Assembly (NCBI GenBank): GCA_030374765.1
Contig: JARGXX010000092.1
Location: 744,001-808,000 of the forward strand
Length of the DNA stretch: 64,000 bases
Reading direction: 5' to 3'
DNA from: Agarophyton chilense
Lineage: Eukaryota; Rhodophyta; Florideophyceae; Gracilariales; Gracilariaceae
The notes under the pieces are model-generated. The model saw only the letters and a program-made list of their open reading frames with translations. It had not been told where the DNA came from and did not search any database. Positions 53,487 through 64,000 of the stretch are shown here, one piece after another; positions within the stretch are counted from its first letter, which is position 1, and each line of letters begins with the position of its first letter. The position numbers and the translations under genes were made by a program.

Positions 53487-54401
53487 TGTAGAGCAACGCC
53501 CAGTTAGGGGATACTTGAAGATGCAACTCATAGAATGAGGATTGAACCCTCCGAGGGTTATGACTATGATCCCCTCTAAGGTGTGCTTAGGTGGCACTGT
53601 TTTCTGGTTAGAGTTCGCCTATGAAGTGAAAATTCGGATGGCCCATGGTTGGGTTGGCCCCGTGATACACGTGGCTTAGTTTTGGCACCGATTTTCGGAT
53701 ATTTGTTAGAACGTTGGACTTTTGGGCCCTGACAGTGGGATCTCCACGTGTATGGCCCTGAGCAGGTGTGCACTACTGTAGAGTTTAGTTAGTGGGCCCT
53801 ACTTAGGGAGATGAGATCTGACAGTCCGAAGCTCAGAGTAAATGGTAGCCATGGTTGGTCTTCGATACCTTTAGAGGTTCTTCGTCGCCATCGTTTCGGC
53901 CTTACAACCCGGAACGGGCTCTGGTTAGCAACGCCTGCGTAAGGACACGACTCCACTTGGAGAGTGCCCACGTTTGGGTTCCGTGCAACCACCCCTTTGG
54001 GACCGCTCAGACGACCTGCGTGCACGATACCCCGTGGGGGTTCTGCTTACTTGTTGCGTGCTTTTTGTGTTTCCTTTCGAGGACAGGTTTTCGCCCCTGT
54101 ATTGGGTTTTTTTGTTGTTTCGCCCCTTTTCTGGTTCTCGGGTCCGGTGCCTGTTAGTGCCCGACCCTCGCCCCGTTTTTCCTCTTCGCCGGATTTTCCC
54201 CCATTCTTTGGGATACTCATACCCATTCCCGATCCAACGGTTTCTACCCCTCACCTCCGTCGGTACTGCCGGAATCCCCCGTGGGAGTTACACCCCACAC
54301 TACGGGTGGAACGGAGGGCTCTGTCTCTGAGTCTGCCTCCCGCAGGGAGCAAGGCTTTGAACAGCTTGAGAGCACTTCCCGTCGCCGGGTTTTGCTCCAC
54401 A
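53487..54401 (+). repeat. 3' LTR of element B
   Basis: 915 bp, TGTAGAGCAA...GCTCCACA, about 1.4% different from the 5' LTR. Frames inside it are fortuitous. Confidence 0.95.
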
Positions 54402-54406
54402 AATGG
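54402..54406. repeat. Right target-site duplication of element B (AATGG)
   Basis: Matches 42647-42651. Confidence 0.92.
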
Positions 54407-54510
54407 AGTGATGGACATCCAGTGGTCACTGGGAGTAGTACCGCGATCCCGGGAACAGCAATATTCCTGAACTTTTACCAACGTTTGCGGGAGTACACAA
54501 AAAAATTTTA
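54407..54510 (+). mobile_element. Element F, short right part beyond B
   Basis: The sequence after B continues the element F segment that stops at 42646; the region corresponds to the protease-RT linker of B. It fades after about 100 bp, so the rest of F is lost. Confidence 0.6.
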
Positions 54511-54647
54511 TACGTAGATTTTATCTTTTGAAAATGTTTTATCAGCAGAACTCACAACTAATTTTCAGTTTGTAGCACTTCTCAGGGGCGTACGGTCTCT
54601 ATTGTTTTGACGGGATGCTGAGAGGGAGTGGCGCACATGGTACCCGG

Positions 54648-54800
54648 TGGCCCATAACCTGTCAGTGGAAGGGATTGACTCGACTTAACTTCGATGTCAT
54701 CGTCTACTCTTTTCTATTGTTCTCTCTAATGTAATGTTTGAGAGTCACTGATGATTAAGTGAAGAATATTGCCGTTGGTAATTTTCTTGGGACGCACTGT
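54648..54800 (-). mobile_element. Copia-3: primer site and partial LTR
   Basis: The reverse strand reads GTTATGGGCCAC at 54647-54658, the half-tRNA iMet primer site seen in the other copias. The DNA to its right (54659-54800) would be the end of its 5' LTR. Copia G is inserted in this LTR; the remainder may continue from 61108. It is a small remnant. Confidence 0.55.
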
Positions 54801-54805
54801 ACTCA
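54801..54805. repeat. Left target-site duplication of copia G (ACTCA)
   Basis: ACTCA recurs at 61103-61107. Confidence 0.82.
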
Positions 54806-55020
54806 TTCTTAGTGGATCTCAACTTGGATACCCGGTTTACTTTGTGTTGGAGCCCAGAGTTTGGTCTAAGTAGGAGATCCTAGCTTCAAGATAGCCAAAG
54901 GCTCTGTAATCACAATTCAAATCGCTCAAATATCTATTTTAAACAAGGATATTCCCAACAGTGATAGAACGCACGTAATGTGTAATTCGCACTTAGATAG
55001 GATGAACGTAATCTGTCACC
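54806..55020 (-). repeat. 3' LTR of copia G (left)
   Basis: 215 bp aligned with 60887-61102. Shares CAACTTGGATACCCGG and AGGATATTCCCAACAGTGAT. Confidence 0.88.
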
Positions 55021-55053
55021 ATACTCTCTCTTTCTACACTATGTAATTTTTTC

Positions 55054-55413
55054 TCAGTCCCATTTTTTGCAATAGCGGAGATGAGAAAAAGTAGCTATAC
55101 CCTTAGTCGTAACATCAGCCACCATCAAAAAAATTGGAAGATATCTCAACTCAACATTCTTCTTTTCCACATGATCGCGTACGAGATGATATCGAACATC
55201 AATGTGCTTTGTCCTTTCACTACAAATTTGATCACAAGAGAGAAACAGTGCTCCTTGACTGTATCCGTAAATGACCGTACATGCCTCCATCTTTTCACCG
55301 AGTCCACTCAAGAACTCACGCAAACAAAGGGACTCCCGAAGGGCGTAGGACATTGCAACGTACTCAGATTCTACGGTTGACTGAGCAACGATAGATCGCT
55401 TCTTTGAACGCCA
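55054..55413 (-). mobile_element. Copia G RNase H region
   Basis: ISWRSKKRSIVAQSTVESEY, ALRESLCLREFL and RTKHIDVRYHLVRDHVE are the standard blocks of copia RNase H. Confidence 0.85.
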
Positions 55414-55418
55414 AGAGA
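55414..55418. repeat. Left duplication around solo LTR (AGAGA on +, TCTCT on -)
   Basis: Matches 56306-56310. Confidence 0.75.
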
Positions 55419-56305
55419 TGTAGGACAACGCTTGGAGCGGAGACACCACGAAGATGTTCGGGATCTTCCTATCTTGAGAGACACGCCTCAGGCGGAGGAG
55501 ACGCGTCCCAGCGGAGCACAGAAACAGAGCCAATATGGAAAGGCACTACAGATTCGGGTGTAAGACCGAGGCCAACCCGGCGGGATATACCTAGAGTGTT
55601 TAGGTGAGCACGGCACAGTCCGGGGTATGACCAATCCTATGCGGAGCGGTACCACGGCGATTGTCGGAAACGGAGCTAGGAAACACTCGTATGAGGTGGA
55701 CGAGCGGGGTGAGTGGTGCGGCCACTCACGAGAGCCAAAAAGGAGAACGAGAGAAAAACGGGGGCGAAACCCTATACAGGGGCGAAACCACGACAAGTGT
55801 CGGCGATTAAATATGAACCCACGGTGGTGGTAGCACTCTAGTTGACAGAGGGGTGGATGAACTAACGTGCCACGGGCGCTCACGCAGTGTGCGGTGAAGA
55901 CGCGCCGAAGGCGAAAAGTTCAGAGCCAAGACTCCCTCCTTGGATCTCCAAAGAGGGTCTTTACTTGGAAGCAGTGCTCAACCTTCTAAGTAGTGTGGCG
56001 CGCAGCCCCTGACAGTGGGCGCGCGCCCGAAAAATAGACACTAAATAGCGATAGCGTAGCCAAATAAATACTAAAAATTAATAAATAATACTAACCATTA
56101 GGTAGAATCCGGGCCACGTGTGGCACGCCTCGTACTCGAGCGTTGGCATCCATGCAGTCCACGTGTTCCACCCGTGTGCACTTTCGGTCCTAACCGGCCG
56201 TCAGCACGCAATAGCGGTAAAGCTTGTCATAGCCCAAGCTATTCCTCAAGCGAGCGAAACTTCTAAGTCCTGCGAAGAAACCCCCTGGAAGGGCATTGTC
56301 CTTCA
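55419..56305 (-). mobile_element. Solo gypsy LTR inside copia G
   Basis: 887 bp. On the reverse strand it begins TGAAGGACAATGCCC and ends GTTGTCCTACA, with 5-bp duplications. It contains TTTCGCCCCTGTATAGGGTT, as in the A/B LTRs (TTTTCGCCCCTGTATTGGG). It is a diverged LTR of the same gypsy group without any internal part. Confidence 0.78.
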
Positions 56306-56310
56306 AGAGA
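56306..56310. repeat. Right duplication around solo LTR (AGAGA on +)
   Basis: Matches 55414-55418. Confidence 0.75.
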
Positions 56311-57160
56311 TACTAGCTTCGGACAACACAAATACGAAACCACTGGTGGATTTACGATCATCAGTATGAGCAGCAAAATCAGCATCAGTGTAGTCTACAA
56401 GGAAAGCATTGCTTTTGCGATATACCAGTCCCATGTACCTCGTTTCTTTCACGTATCGCAATACACGTTTAGCAGCCTTCCAATGTGGCATACAGAATTT
56501 ATTGAGAAAGCGTGAGAGGTATCCAACGGCAAGTGAAACGTCTAAGAGGCACGTATTTGCCAGATGAAGGAAGATTCCAACTAGCTCGCGGTAGGAAACG
56601 CTCAACAAATCCTCTGCTGGCTGCAATTGCATGTTGGGAACCATAGGCGTTCCGATCGGTGAATATTGTTCCATGCCAAAACGTATCAGGGTATCATCAA
56701 TGAAAGGTGCATTATAGATCTTGAGCCCAGCTTCAGATGTAATAATCTCAATAGTCAAACCCGGAAACTTACTCTCATCTTTCTCGATTCGTAGATTGAA
56801 ATTCTGACTGAGCTTTTTCACAAAGGTCTTCAAGGCATCTTCCGATTTGCAAGCAATGAGAACTTCATCAACGTAGACGACAACTATCATCATCCCCCCG
56901 TTACTGAATTTCTCAATATGCACAGTATACGAAGAAGGATCTGCGGAAGAGGCTCTTGCACCTAGGTTGACGAAAATAGGATGCAAGAACTTTCGAAATG
57001 CTCTTGACGCTTGTTTCAAACCATAAATCGCTTTCATCAATCGATAAACCAGATTCTCGCTGTCTTGTTCTTCAAATCCACGAGGCTGTTCCATGTATAT
57101 TTCTTCATCCAGTGTTCCGTAAAAGAATGAAGCTTTGATAACCAGTCTCATGAACTTCAA
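56311..57160 (-). mobile_element. Copia G reverse transcriptase region
   Basis: Contains ASFFYGTLDEEIYMEQPRGF, LVYRLMKAIYGLKQASRAF, MIVVVYVDEVLIACKSED, YRELVGIFLHLANTCLLDVS and DADFAAHTDDRKSTSGF, the usual series of copia RT blocks. Confidence 0.88.
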
Positions 57161-59680
57161 TCCCTGATCAACAATATGGGCAAGAACTGTGCGGATTGTG
57201 GTTTATCTGACCACAGGAGCAAAGACTTCCAAATATTTTATTTCGTACTGCTGCATGAAACCCTTTGCCACAATTCGGGCTCTGTGCCTTGTCACATGAC
57301 CAGAAATGTTTCTCTTACGTTCATAAACCCATCGAAAAGGTATCAGACGAGAACCCGCGGGCAACTGTGTGGCATTCCACTGAAGACTGTAGACGTCTCG
57401 GTGCAGTGCGTATCCACAGAAATAACCGCGAAGAGCGGGTGCAGCCTTGCGAGCGACGGTTCTTCGATAAGAAGAGAGTGTAAGGAAAGCAACCAGGTGT
57501 GCCTGAACAGTGGAGATAATACGTGTATTCACGAGGCAGATGTCTAGATATGGCGGTATGTAATGAACACGAGATCGGCTCGACAACCCTTGTGATAACA
57601 GAAATAACCAGGTAACAGTAGAGAAAACAAGAAAGAAACAAGACAGACACACAAACTGAAAGCTGTAGAAAAAGGGCGGTAAATGCGCAATAGTAGAGGG
57701 TATCCTCGGAACAAGAGATATAGCTCAGAACGGTTAAAAACAGATGCTACAGGTGCCCTTTTGTGTTGAACCACTTTGGGTTTTCTAAGACTCACCAAGA
57801 TGGTATTTAGGTTGGTTGTTGGCTGGCCTTTCGCCGTCCTTACCTGGGCCTTGCGCTCTTTAATGTGCCAAGAGGCAAAGAAAGTACGGTACAGTAATGC
57901 ATGCACGTGGCGTGCCACTACAAAATTATCTAAATAATACCAAATAGAATATTTGGTGATGGCACCTTACAGTGTACACTAAATACAGTATTTCTTAACA
58001 AAATACCTCCTGTCCGAACCTTTCCATTAAGTAATTCTTCTCATAAATTCTCGTAATCGAGTATAGCCCAAGCAATAGCTTATGAATGCCGTATCGCGAC
58101 TTTGTAGTATTTCGAACGGTCGAACTCAGGTGCATCCAGAATGCCACTAACTAATCAAACTTAACAACTCCTCTTCGGTGCAGATTGTTCATCTCAGACT
58201 TCATTTCCTGAAACCAATGCACACGTTCATTCGTAGACATGGCTTCTTCACAGGTGTTAGGGAGGTCACAAGCAGTGATCCCCCTTAAAAAACGCAGTTG
58301 TAGTGCTAACATGGCTTCAAGGGTGAGTCTCTTTGGAGCTGCACACCATCTGCTTGATCTTCGTGGCCCTGGCAGATAATTGGTTACCAGTTCAGGGTCA
58401 ACGTTTCAAACATCATCCAAAAACTCGAAATCCATCGTTTCGCTTTCGATTTCACCATTATTCTCTTCACTTGCGGTTGCAAAGTACTCAACCTGATTGG
58501 CGTCTTCTTCATTGGAATCTACTTCTCCATGATGATTTACATCACCAAAGAGATCTGAGATGCTAGCGCTGTCTTCTAAAGGGGTGCTTGTCGGCCATCC
58601 ATGGATAGATTCATCAAATTTCACATGACGAGACACCAAGAAGGTACCACTGTCGGGATAGTAGATTCTGTACGAGTTTTCTCGTTCAAATCCAACAAGT
58701 ATATCTTTCCTTGTCCTAGAACAGAACTTTTCGTCTCCCTTTTCCTTCGGGATGTGCACGTAAGCTAATGCACCAAAGACCCTAATGTGTGATAGATCAG
58801 GACGAGTTTTGAACACCGCCTCATACAGAGTACACTTCTCATCGGAGGCAGTTGTTTACATGACATTTCTAAGATAATTTGCAAAGTTGACTGCTTCTTC
58901 CCAAAGCTTTTTTCTTCCAGGAAACGATGAGAGAGACAGCATCATAGTCCTTGCCGCATCATTCAGAGTCCGATTTATCCTTTCAGCTTTTCCATTCGAC
59001 TCAGGAATATACGGTGCCACCGGCTCACTCTTGGTTCCACGATCTGATAGCCACTTCTGAATTTTCTTCGAAAGATATTTCTTTGCATTGTCGAACCTAA
59101 TGGCCTTTACACGCTTCTCAAGGAGGGTTTCTAGTTCGATTATAATCTGTTAAACAGCATCTCGCACCTTGGATCATGTGCGCAAGAACCTGACTAAAGA
59201 GTAGGCGCTCTTGTCATCATACAAGTTCACATAGTAGCGAGTGCTGCCCATTGATTAGGTACGCATTGGTCCAACAACTTCCGTGTGAACCAAGTCTCCA
59301 GGGTCTCGAAACCCACGACTGCTCTGGTTTACAGGCCTAGTTTCTCGCACAGACTTCGATATTTTGCAGCTCTCACAGGGACCCCAGTCCGTAAATTCTT
59401 GAAGGGACAAGACATGCAAAAGTGGCACAGCTTTGCGGATATGCCTTACATGCGTGTCTTAGACGATTGTGCCACAGCAAAGGCTTTTGTACCTTCATAT
59501 TCGACACTAAAAATTTTGCACCAACACCAGAATCACAGGGCTCGAGTAGTGCGGTATAAAGTCCGTTGCGTTTTGATTCAAGGCCTAAGAAGAAAATCTC
59601 GTTCCTATCGGGATCTTTAACAGTGCAAGTACGATTTCCATGTCGTTAATCCCTCTTGAAAAATATATTCAAACCTTTTT
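57161..59680 (-). mobile_element. Copia G integrase and linker region
   Basis: Reverse-strand pieces resemble copia integrase: a gag-pre-integrase zinc region near 59350-59470, a core around 58860-59250 and its C-terminal part at 58406-58816 (LSHIRVFGALAYVHIPKEKG, LVGFERENSYRIYYPDSG). The linker preceding RT lies at 57203-57652 (PFRWVYERKRN, RARIVAKGFMQQ). Strongly decayed. Confidence 0.72.
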
Positions 59681-59785
59681 TCCTCATAGACCCTATAGAC
59701 AGCAAGATAAACTTCAAGTCAGTTACATACTGCACATCTGTGAGAGTGAAGAAGTTTTTCTTCCCGTAGGCAATAATAGTGGCAT

Positions 59786-60403
59786 TTATGTCACCCTAAC
59801 CGGGACTTGAATGTAGTTACCGTCTCCAACTTCAACAGTATCGCAACACGACCTCTCGAGTTTCAGAAATAGAGACCGGTCATTACACATGTGCGCAGCA
59901 GTGCCAGAATCAATAAACCACGTTGACGTTGAGACAGGTCCATTTTTATCAACACAGAGTGCCCTCGCATTGTTGAGGATACTATCAGTGTCCAATGATC
60001 GATCAACTTCTCCTTGCTTGTGGTGGCGATACTTCTTGTTCTCAGGGTTGTTGTAGCAATTAATCTTCTTATGTCCACGCTTTCCACAGTAGTGGCATTT
60101 GACCTTGGACTTCGTCATGGATCTCTGACGAATATTAAGAGCCTTGATACTGCTTTCCTGGCCTTCAGAATGGGTGATAAGAATGGCTACATTAGAGATA
60201 AACAAGGCAAGAGATTGAAACACCGACTTCTCCATTCCACGTATCACTTCAGCAGTGACATCGAATTCTCCGCGAAGGACACGCATCACTGCACGGAGCT
60301 GTTCCTCTTCTGACGTCATGTATCCAATGTCACCTAGTTGAGATTTCATCTCGACTAGGCGAGCTCTGAATTCTAGCTCAGTTCCAGCTGGTTTCGTTTT
60401 CAT
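59786..60403 (-). mobile_element. Copia G gag C-terminus and protease
   Basis: A CCHC knuckle CHYCGKRGHKKINC is followed by the protease motif WFIDSGTAAHMCNDRSLF. The upstream part (LRAVMRVLRGEFDVTAEVIR) is copia-type gag. Confidence 0.85.
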
Positions 60404-60886
60404 AGACTGATAACGATCAAGAAGCCCATTCTACTCTGGCTTGGGATACTGCCTGATGCTGATCTTAGAGGTTTTTTTAAACCTCAGTCGAATCCCTCAT
60501 GTCCACTACCGGTGTGACACAGGAGTCATGGAATGAAAGCAGTCTGGTCGATAAAGCGACCTATCTGCGACGAAAACATTTCCGCATCTCCTGACTACCT
60601 TCATCAGAGTGCGGTTCGGAACCGATAATAATCTTCCACAATCGTTTGCTACGAAGAACCAGCTCCACCTTAAGAGACCAAAGGAAGTAGTTGTTAGAGT
60701 TCAGTAGCGGCATACGGATCTTGTTAATGTCACCAACAGATGTGCGATCATTCATGTCATAGTCAATTTTGAAGGTGGAAGAAAACAACGTTTAACGAAA
60801 ACCAAAAGCGAATACGAGAGACGCACACAAAAACGATTGACGGCAAAAAGACGGGGAGAACGTAAGCAGGGTCTTGGGCCCATAAC

Positions 60887-61102
60887 TTCTTACTGGATCA
60901 CAACTTGGATACCCGGCTTGCTTTGTGTTGGAGTGCAGAGTTTGGCCAAAGTAGGAGATTCTAACTTCAAGATAGCCAAAGGCTATGTAATCACAATTCA
61001 ACTCGCTCAAAGTATCTGTTGTAAACAAGGATATTCCCAACAGTGATAGAACGCACGTAATGTGTAATCTGCACTTAAATAGGATGAACGTCATCTGTCA
61101 AC
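60887..61102 (-). repeat. 5' LTR of copia G (right)
   Basis: 216 bp. The adjoining primer site GTTATGGGCCC (reverse strand, 60876-60886) is again the initiator-tRNA anticodon-region type. Confidence 0.88.
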
Positions 61103-61107
61103 ACTCA
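61103..61107. repeat. Right target-site duplication of copia G (ACTCA)
   Basis: Matches 54801-54805. Confidence 0.82.
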
Positions 61108-63105
61108 TCAGGGTATTCCATACCGTCATAGTTGGATGGGTTTTCCGCGATTCACTCGAGATGGTAAACGTGTTCGTCGTTACTGTTGTTATTGATAGTT
61201 AAATTGGCTTTTGGCTGTCGTGCGTCATCATCGCTACTGCTCATGTAGCCGCTCGTGACACAGCTTTTCTCCGCCGGACCATTTGGACTACACTTTAAAT
61301 GCACGGTGGTCCTGAAAAGACAGTTTCATTGCCCGTGTGAAAAGCCTAAAACACAAATTAGGTCGGCGTCCGTTCCTTATAACGTCAGCAAATCTGAATC
61401 AGAAAGTGAGATTCGCTACATAAGATTTGGTTGTCTTCGGTTGCTTGGAAACCCAGCCCATTACTTCATTTAATGCTCTCTTCTTTCTGTAAAACTAGGA
61501 CTTTTGATGCAATACCATGTAAGGTCTGGCACAATCCCTGAGGAGAACGCCAGACTCTCCCTTCTTAATCGAGATCTAGTACGAAGATCGATACCTCTAC
61601 GAGAAGTAAGAGCTGTCCTACGATTGGAGAAAGAGCTTACACAGGATTACAACCTGTCCTCGATATCTTGTGGCCCTACTCACACCTAAGTCTTACAATT
61701 TCTTTCTTTCTCTCAATTAGATGGAGGTACACCGACACAGTCTGATGGAAAACAATAACATATTTTTATTAGATTGTTATGTTTTCTCAACTTCTTTCCG
61801 AAGTCGAGAGCATGGATATCATCTTATCGATTTCTGTTGCTATAATAGATGCCAGTGCTTCGATGTAGAACGCAATAAAGGTTATTGCAAGGTTTGGATA
61901 GCTAGGACCGCTTCAGACGTCGAAACATTTTCATAGTTTGATTCTGAAGCGGTGAGGTCAAAGACAGTTTGTATATCAGCTGGTCAAAACGTGCACAAGA
62001 GCACGTCCTGTTAGCAACCAACAACACATGGAAAGTGGAGGGTAAGGGAAAGATTCGCTAGGAAGAACCGATGCCCCAATCATAATGCGCAAAGAACTGA
62101 ACGCGACCTAGTTTGCGGCTGAACGCATCTTTTCAGCTGACCGCAACACACTTGATGGAGAGGCAGAAATCAAGGCGCACACGATGTGGAGAGCAATAGA
62201 AGCCATCTGAAGCTGTTCTATGCGTCGATCAAGGATTTTGTTGCGAGTACATCTTGATTGCGCCACTGTCAGTGCTCCAGATCATCTGGCGATCACATCC
62301 ACACAAGTCGTACTTCCATCGATGCGATGTGCACACACTAGCAGTTTTCTTGTGTGTCGTTTCGTTTGAATTCCTTCTCGAAGGTTCAAGTGTGTCACGG
62401 GGCATAAATGACTGCGTTGCCACATTGACGTCATTATGACGCATTGCAAGATAAACCACATTCCTCGTTCCTTGAAGGGCTATTAACTTGAAAGGTACGA
62501 AAAGTATTGAAGCATCTCTGATCTGAAAGTATCAATATCACATCGAACGTAAACGATATCTTTTTCACACCACAAAACACTGAAAGGAAACGCAACAGAG
62601 TTGAATTTTGGCGACAAGCGATTTTATCCACGAAATGAAAACATGAAATATTTCTACGCGGTGGAATCTTGGTGAGGTTCATCTCTAAACAAAATATATC
62701 TCTAAAGCTTTTTGAAGCAGAGAAAGAGAAAAAATGAACATCGTTATATGATGAAGGGCTCAAGTATGCTTTTGTGGTCTGAAAGTCGACGACAAATGAA
62801 TTACATCGGGTTTATGAGAGCATTGAAAAGAACAACAAGGCACAACAATTCACGACTTCTTCTTGCTGATACCGAATTCCTTTTGTCGTCAGCTTTTGAG
62901 AGGGCTGGGATAGAGTACGCTATTGACTAATCACATTCATATGGATACCATTAGTAGCTCAATAACATGTGTTAACATATCACGTTGGCTAAGTGAAACA
63001 CTAGACATAACAGCATGCAAAGTTGAATACTGAGATGAGCATACAATTACTTGCTGGCGGAATGAACGAGGTGAAATTAAACTAGAAGCACCTTTAGAAA
63101 ACGTT
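61108..63105. other. Stretch without a recognised gene
   Basis: The first part may be the remainder of the copia-3 LTR. Beyond it only short frames without recognisable domains are seen on either strand. This is the 3' flank of the endonuclease gene. Confidence 0.45.
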
Positions 63106-64000
63106 CTACTGTTTCTGATCCCATGGATCTCGAGACCAAGAACAAGGAGAATTCTGATATAAGCGTTTGTAGGAAAGATAAGCCCCAGTTGTTTTTTTCT
63201 TACGAGATAGAAGAAAATCCGGATATAGGAGATGGTCGATGTGCTTCTGGATTAGCATCTCATTGATTACAGGAGCATTTTCGATGATTGCATTGTTTCT
63301 ATCCCCTTCGTTTTTCGAACCCAATCCCAGGCGCTGGCTTTCATCCACATAGACAAATGCCTTCACATCGTTCCGGTTAGGAATTAGGACTCGAAACCAT
63401 TCGGAAACGTTGTCATCCTTTCTTTTTTTAACCAAGGCTTGGAGCCAAAGTGCAGACGGAAATTGCCGGCCTTGGCAGTACATTGCGTGAACTCTATACT
63501 GTATCTGTATAAGAGGGGGACCACTAACCCCTGCCCATCTCGATGATGATTGTAGGACGAGTTTATCTCTCCTCGTTGTTGCGATTAGACGCTCCCAGTG
63601 TTCCATGACTTCTTGATTTGCGCTTCTGCAAAGTGCAACTATGTTCTTTGAAAGTCGCCCGTTCCCGCCCAAAGAATTTGCCAGAAGATGACCTCGAGTA
63701 AAATCACAATCAGATTTTTCATACCACCCAGGCGGCGTTTGACGACTATATGCTTTCGTTCCGCATGTATTTAGCTTCTCTGAATACGTGTTGACAAAGG
63801 TAGCGTCGGCAAAAGTGGCTTGCCATTTTCTGAAATTTACGTTAGAGTTCCGCGGAGGTCCATAATATATGACAGCACCATTTTGACGCCGACAGCGTAT
63901 GCTGCCCTGATTATCTTCTTTCTCCTTCAGTGCTCGCGCATAGCGTACTTCATTTGCTCTCATGTAGTGCACCGAAGGCAAGATCTCTATGTTGAAAGAG
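63106..64000 (-). CDS. DNA/RNA non-specific endonuclease (N-terminus off window)
   Basis: The reverse-strand frame is open to the window edge, so the true start lies beyond 64000; the first ATG inside is at 63963. The motif CDFTRGHLLANSLGGNGRLS followed by NIVALCRSANQEVMEHWE is the signature of the His-Me-finger nucleases of the NucA/EndA type. The RGH histidine is the general base and the downstream Asn (in KNIVAL) binds the metal. These enzymes cut DNA and RNA with Mg2+ and are often secreted or organellar. Near the C-terminus lie a helical/basic stretch and LSYKRLYQNSPCSW. No signal peptide can be judged without the N-terminus. It is probably a host gene, the best-supported one here. Confidence 0.75.
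   Translation of the reverse strand, partial: SFNIEILPSVHYMRANEVRYARALKEKEDNQGSIRCRRQNGAVIYYGPPRNSNVNFRKWQATFADATFVNTYSEKLNTCGTKAYSRQTPPGWYEKSDCDFTRGHLLANSLGGNGRLSKNIVALCRSANQEVMEHWERLIATTRRDKLVLQSSSRWAGVSGPPLIQIQYRVHAMYCQGRQFPSALWLQALVKKRKDDNVSEWFRVLIPNRNDVKAFVYVDESQRLGLGSKNEGDRNNAIIENAPVINEMLIQKHIDHLLYPDFLLSRKKKTTGAYLSYKRLYQNSPCSWSRDPWDQKQ

Larger units (their letters stand above)
42652..54401 (+). mobile_element. Ty3/gypsy chromodomain element B, whole-looking
   Basis: An 11.75-kb element with LTRs of 916 and 915 bp differing at roughly a dozen positions (about 1.4%) and a perfect AATGG duplication, so it is a young insertion. Order: 5' LTR, primer site, gag, pol (protease, RT, RNase H, integrase), chromodomain, purine spacer, convergent antisense frame, polypurine tract, 3' LTR. 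It split the older element F in the protease-RT linker. Sense coding is spread over consecutive frames with the same layout as in A, so this looks like a trait of the family. Its length and the extra frame exceed typical 5-8-kb chromoviruses. Confidence 0.96.
54806..61102 (-). mobile_element. Ty1/copia element G, reverse strand, decayed
   Basis: Bounded by LTRs of about 215 bp with roughly 9% difference and an ACTCA duplication. Reverse-strand order: gag start (60561-60788, LLNSNNYFLWSLKVELVL), gag knuckle and protease (59786-60403), integrase region (about 58400-59680), RT (56303-57160), RNase H (55054-55400). It belongs to a different copia branch from copia-1, nearer the plant/oomycete type. 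A solo gypsy LTR (55419-56305) interrupts it between RT and RNase H. It has several breaks. Confidence 0.9.

Overview
This is eukaryotic nuclear DNA, made mostly of retrotransposons stacked into one another, with very little host coding sequence. There are Ty3/gypsy elements with chromodomains, two kinds of Ty1/copia element and a DIRS-like remnant. No introns, operons or bacterial signals were recognised. The repertoire fits a red alga (Chondrus-like) best, with an oomycete or other protist as the alternative. This is an inference from element types, not a proof.

Layout. 1-7751: 3' part of gypsy element A, inserted into the gag region of a reverse-strand copia (7752-8553), which itself sits in a DIRS-like remnant (8554 to about 10125). 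About 10800-13150: decayed reverse-strand gypsy C. 13207-13698: an unidentified gene whose paralogue lies at 22184-22900; their shared 3' flanks show a segmental duplication. Between them lie a 19-bp minisatellite and a nearly intact copia (16062-21075, TSD TGCGA). 23314-29604: old reverse-strand gypsy D (TSD CTCTT). 31848-33075: a solo gypsy LTR (TSD CACTA). About 33300-36660: gypsy E, a more decayed relative of C. About 39245-42646: gypsy F, split by the young, whole-looking gypsy B (42652-54401, TSD AATGG); F resumes briefly after B. 54806-61102: reverse-strand copia G (TSD ACTCA), carrying another solo gypsy LTR (55419-56305, TSD TCTCT) and itself inserted in an older copia LTR. 63106-64000: C-terminal part of a DNA/RNA non-specific endonuclease gene that runs off the window.

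The most notable observation is an extra protein-coding frame in the gypsy A/B family. It lies between the chromodomain and the 3' LTR, on the strand opposite to gag-pol. In B it is one long open frame of 575 codons from an ATG, with a TATATATA box about 140 bp upstream. The diverged relatives C and E carry a recognisably related protein in the same place and the same convergent orientation. This suggests a long-lived antisense accessory gene in this lineage. A second observation is a Tudor-like chromatin-reader module inside the polyprotein of the intact copia, between integrase and reverse transcriptase. Thus two unrelated element types in one locus each appear to carry a chromatin-binding domain.

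In the gypsy family, gag packages the RNA, pol supplies protease, reverse transcriptase, RNase H and integrase, and the chromodomain presumably guides integration. The antisense product's role is unknown. The copia copies share a primer site complementary to the anticodon region of initiator tRNA-Met, as in Drosophila copia.
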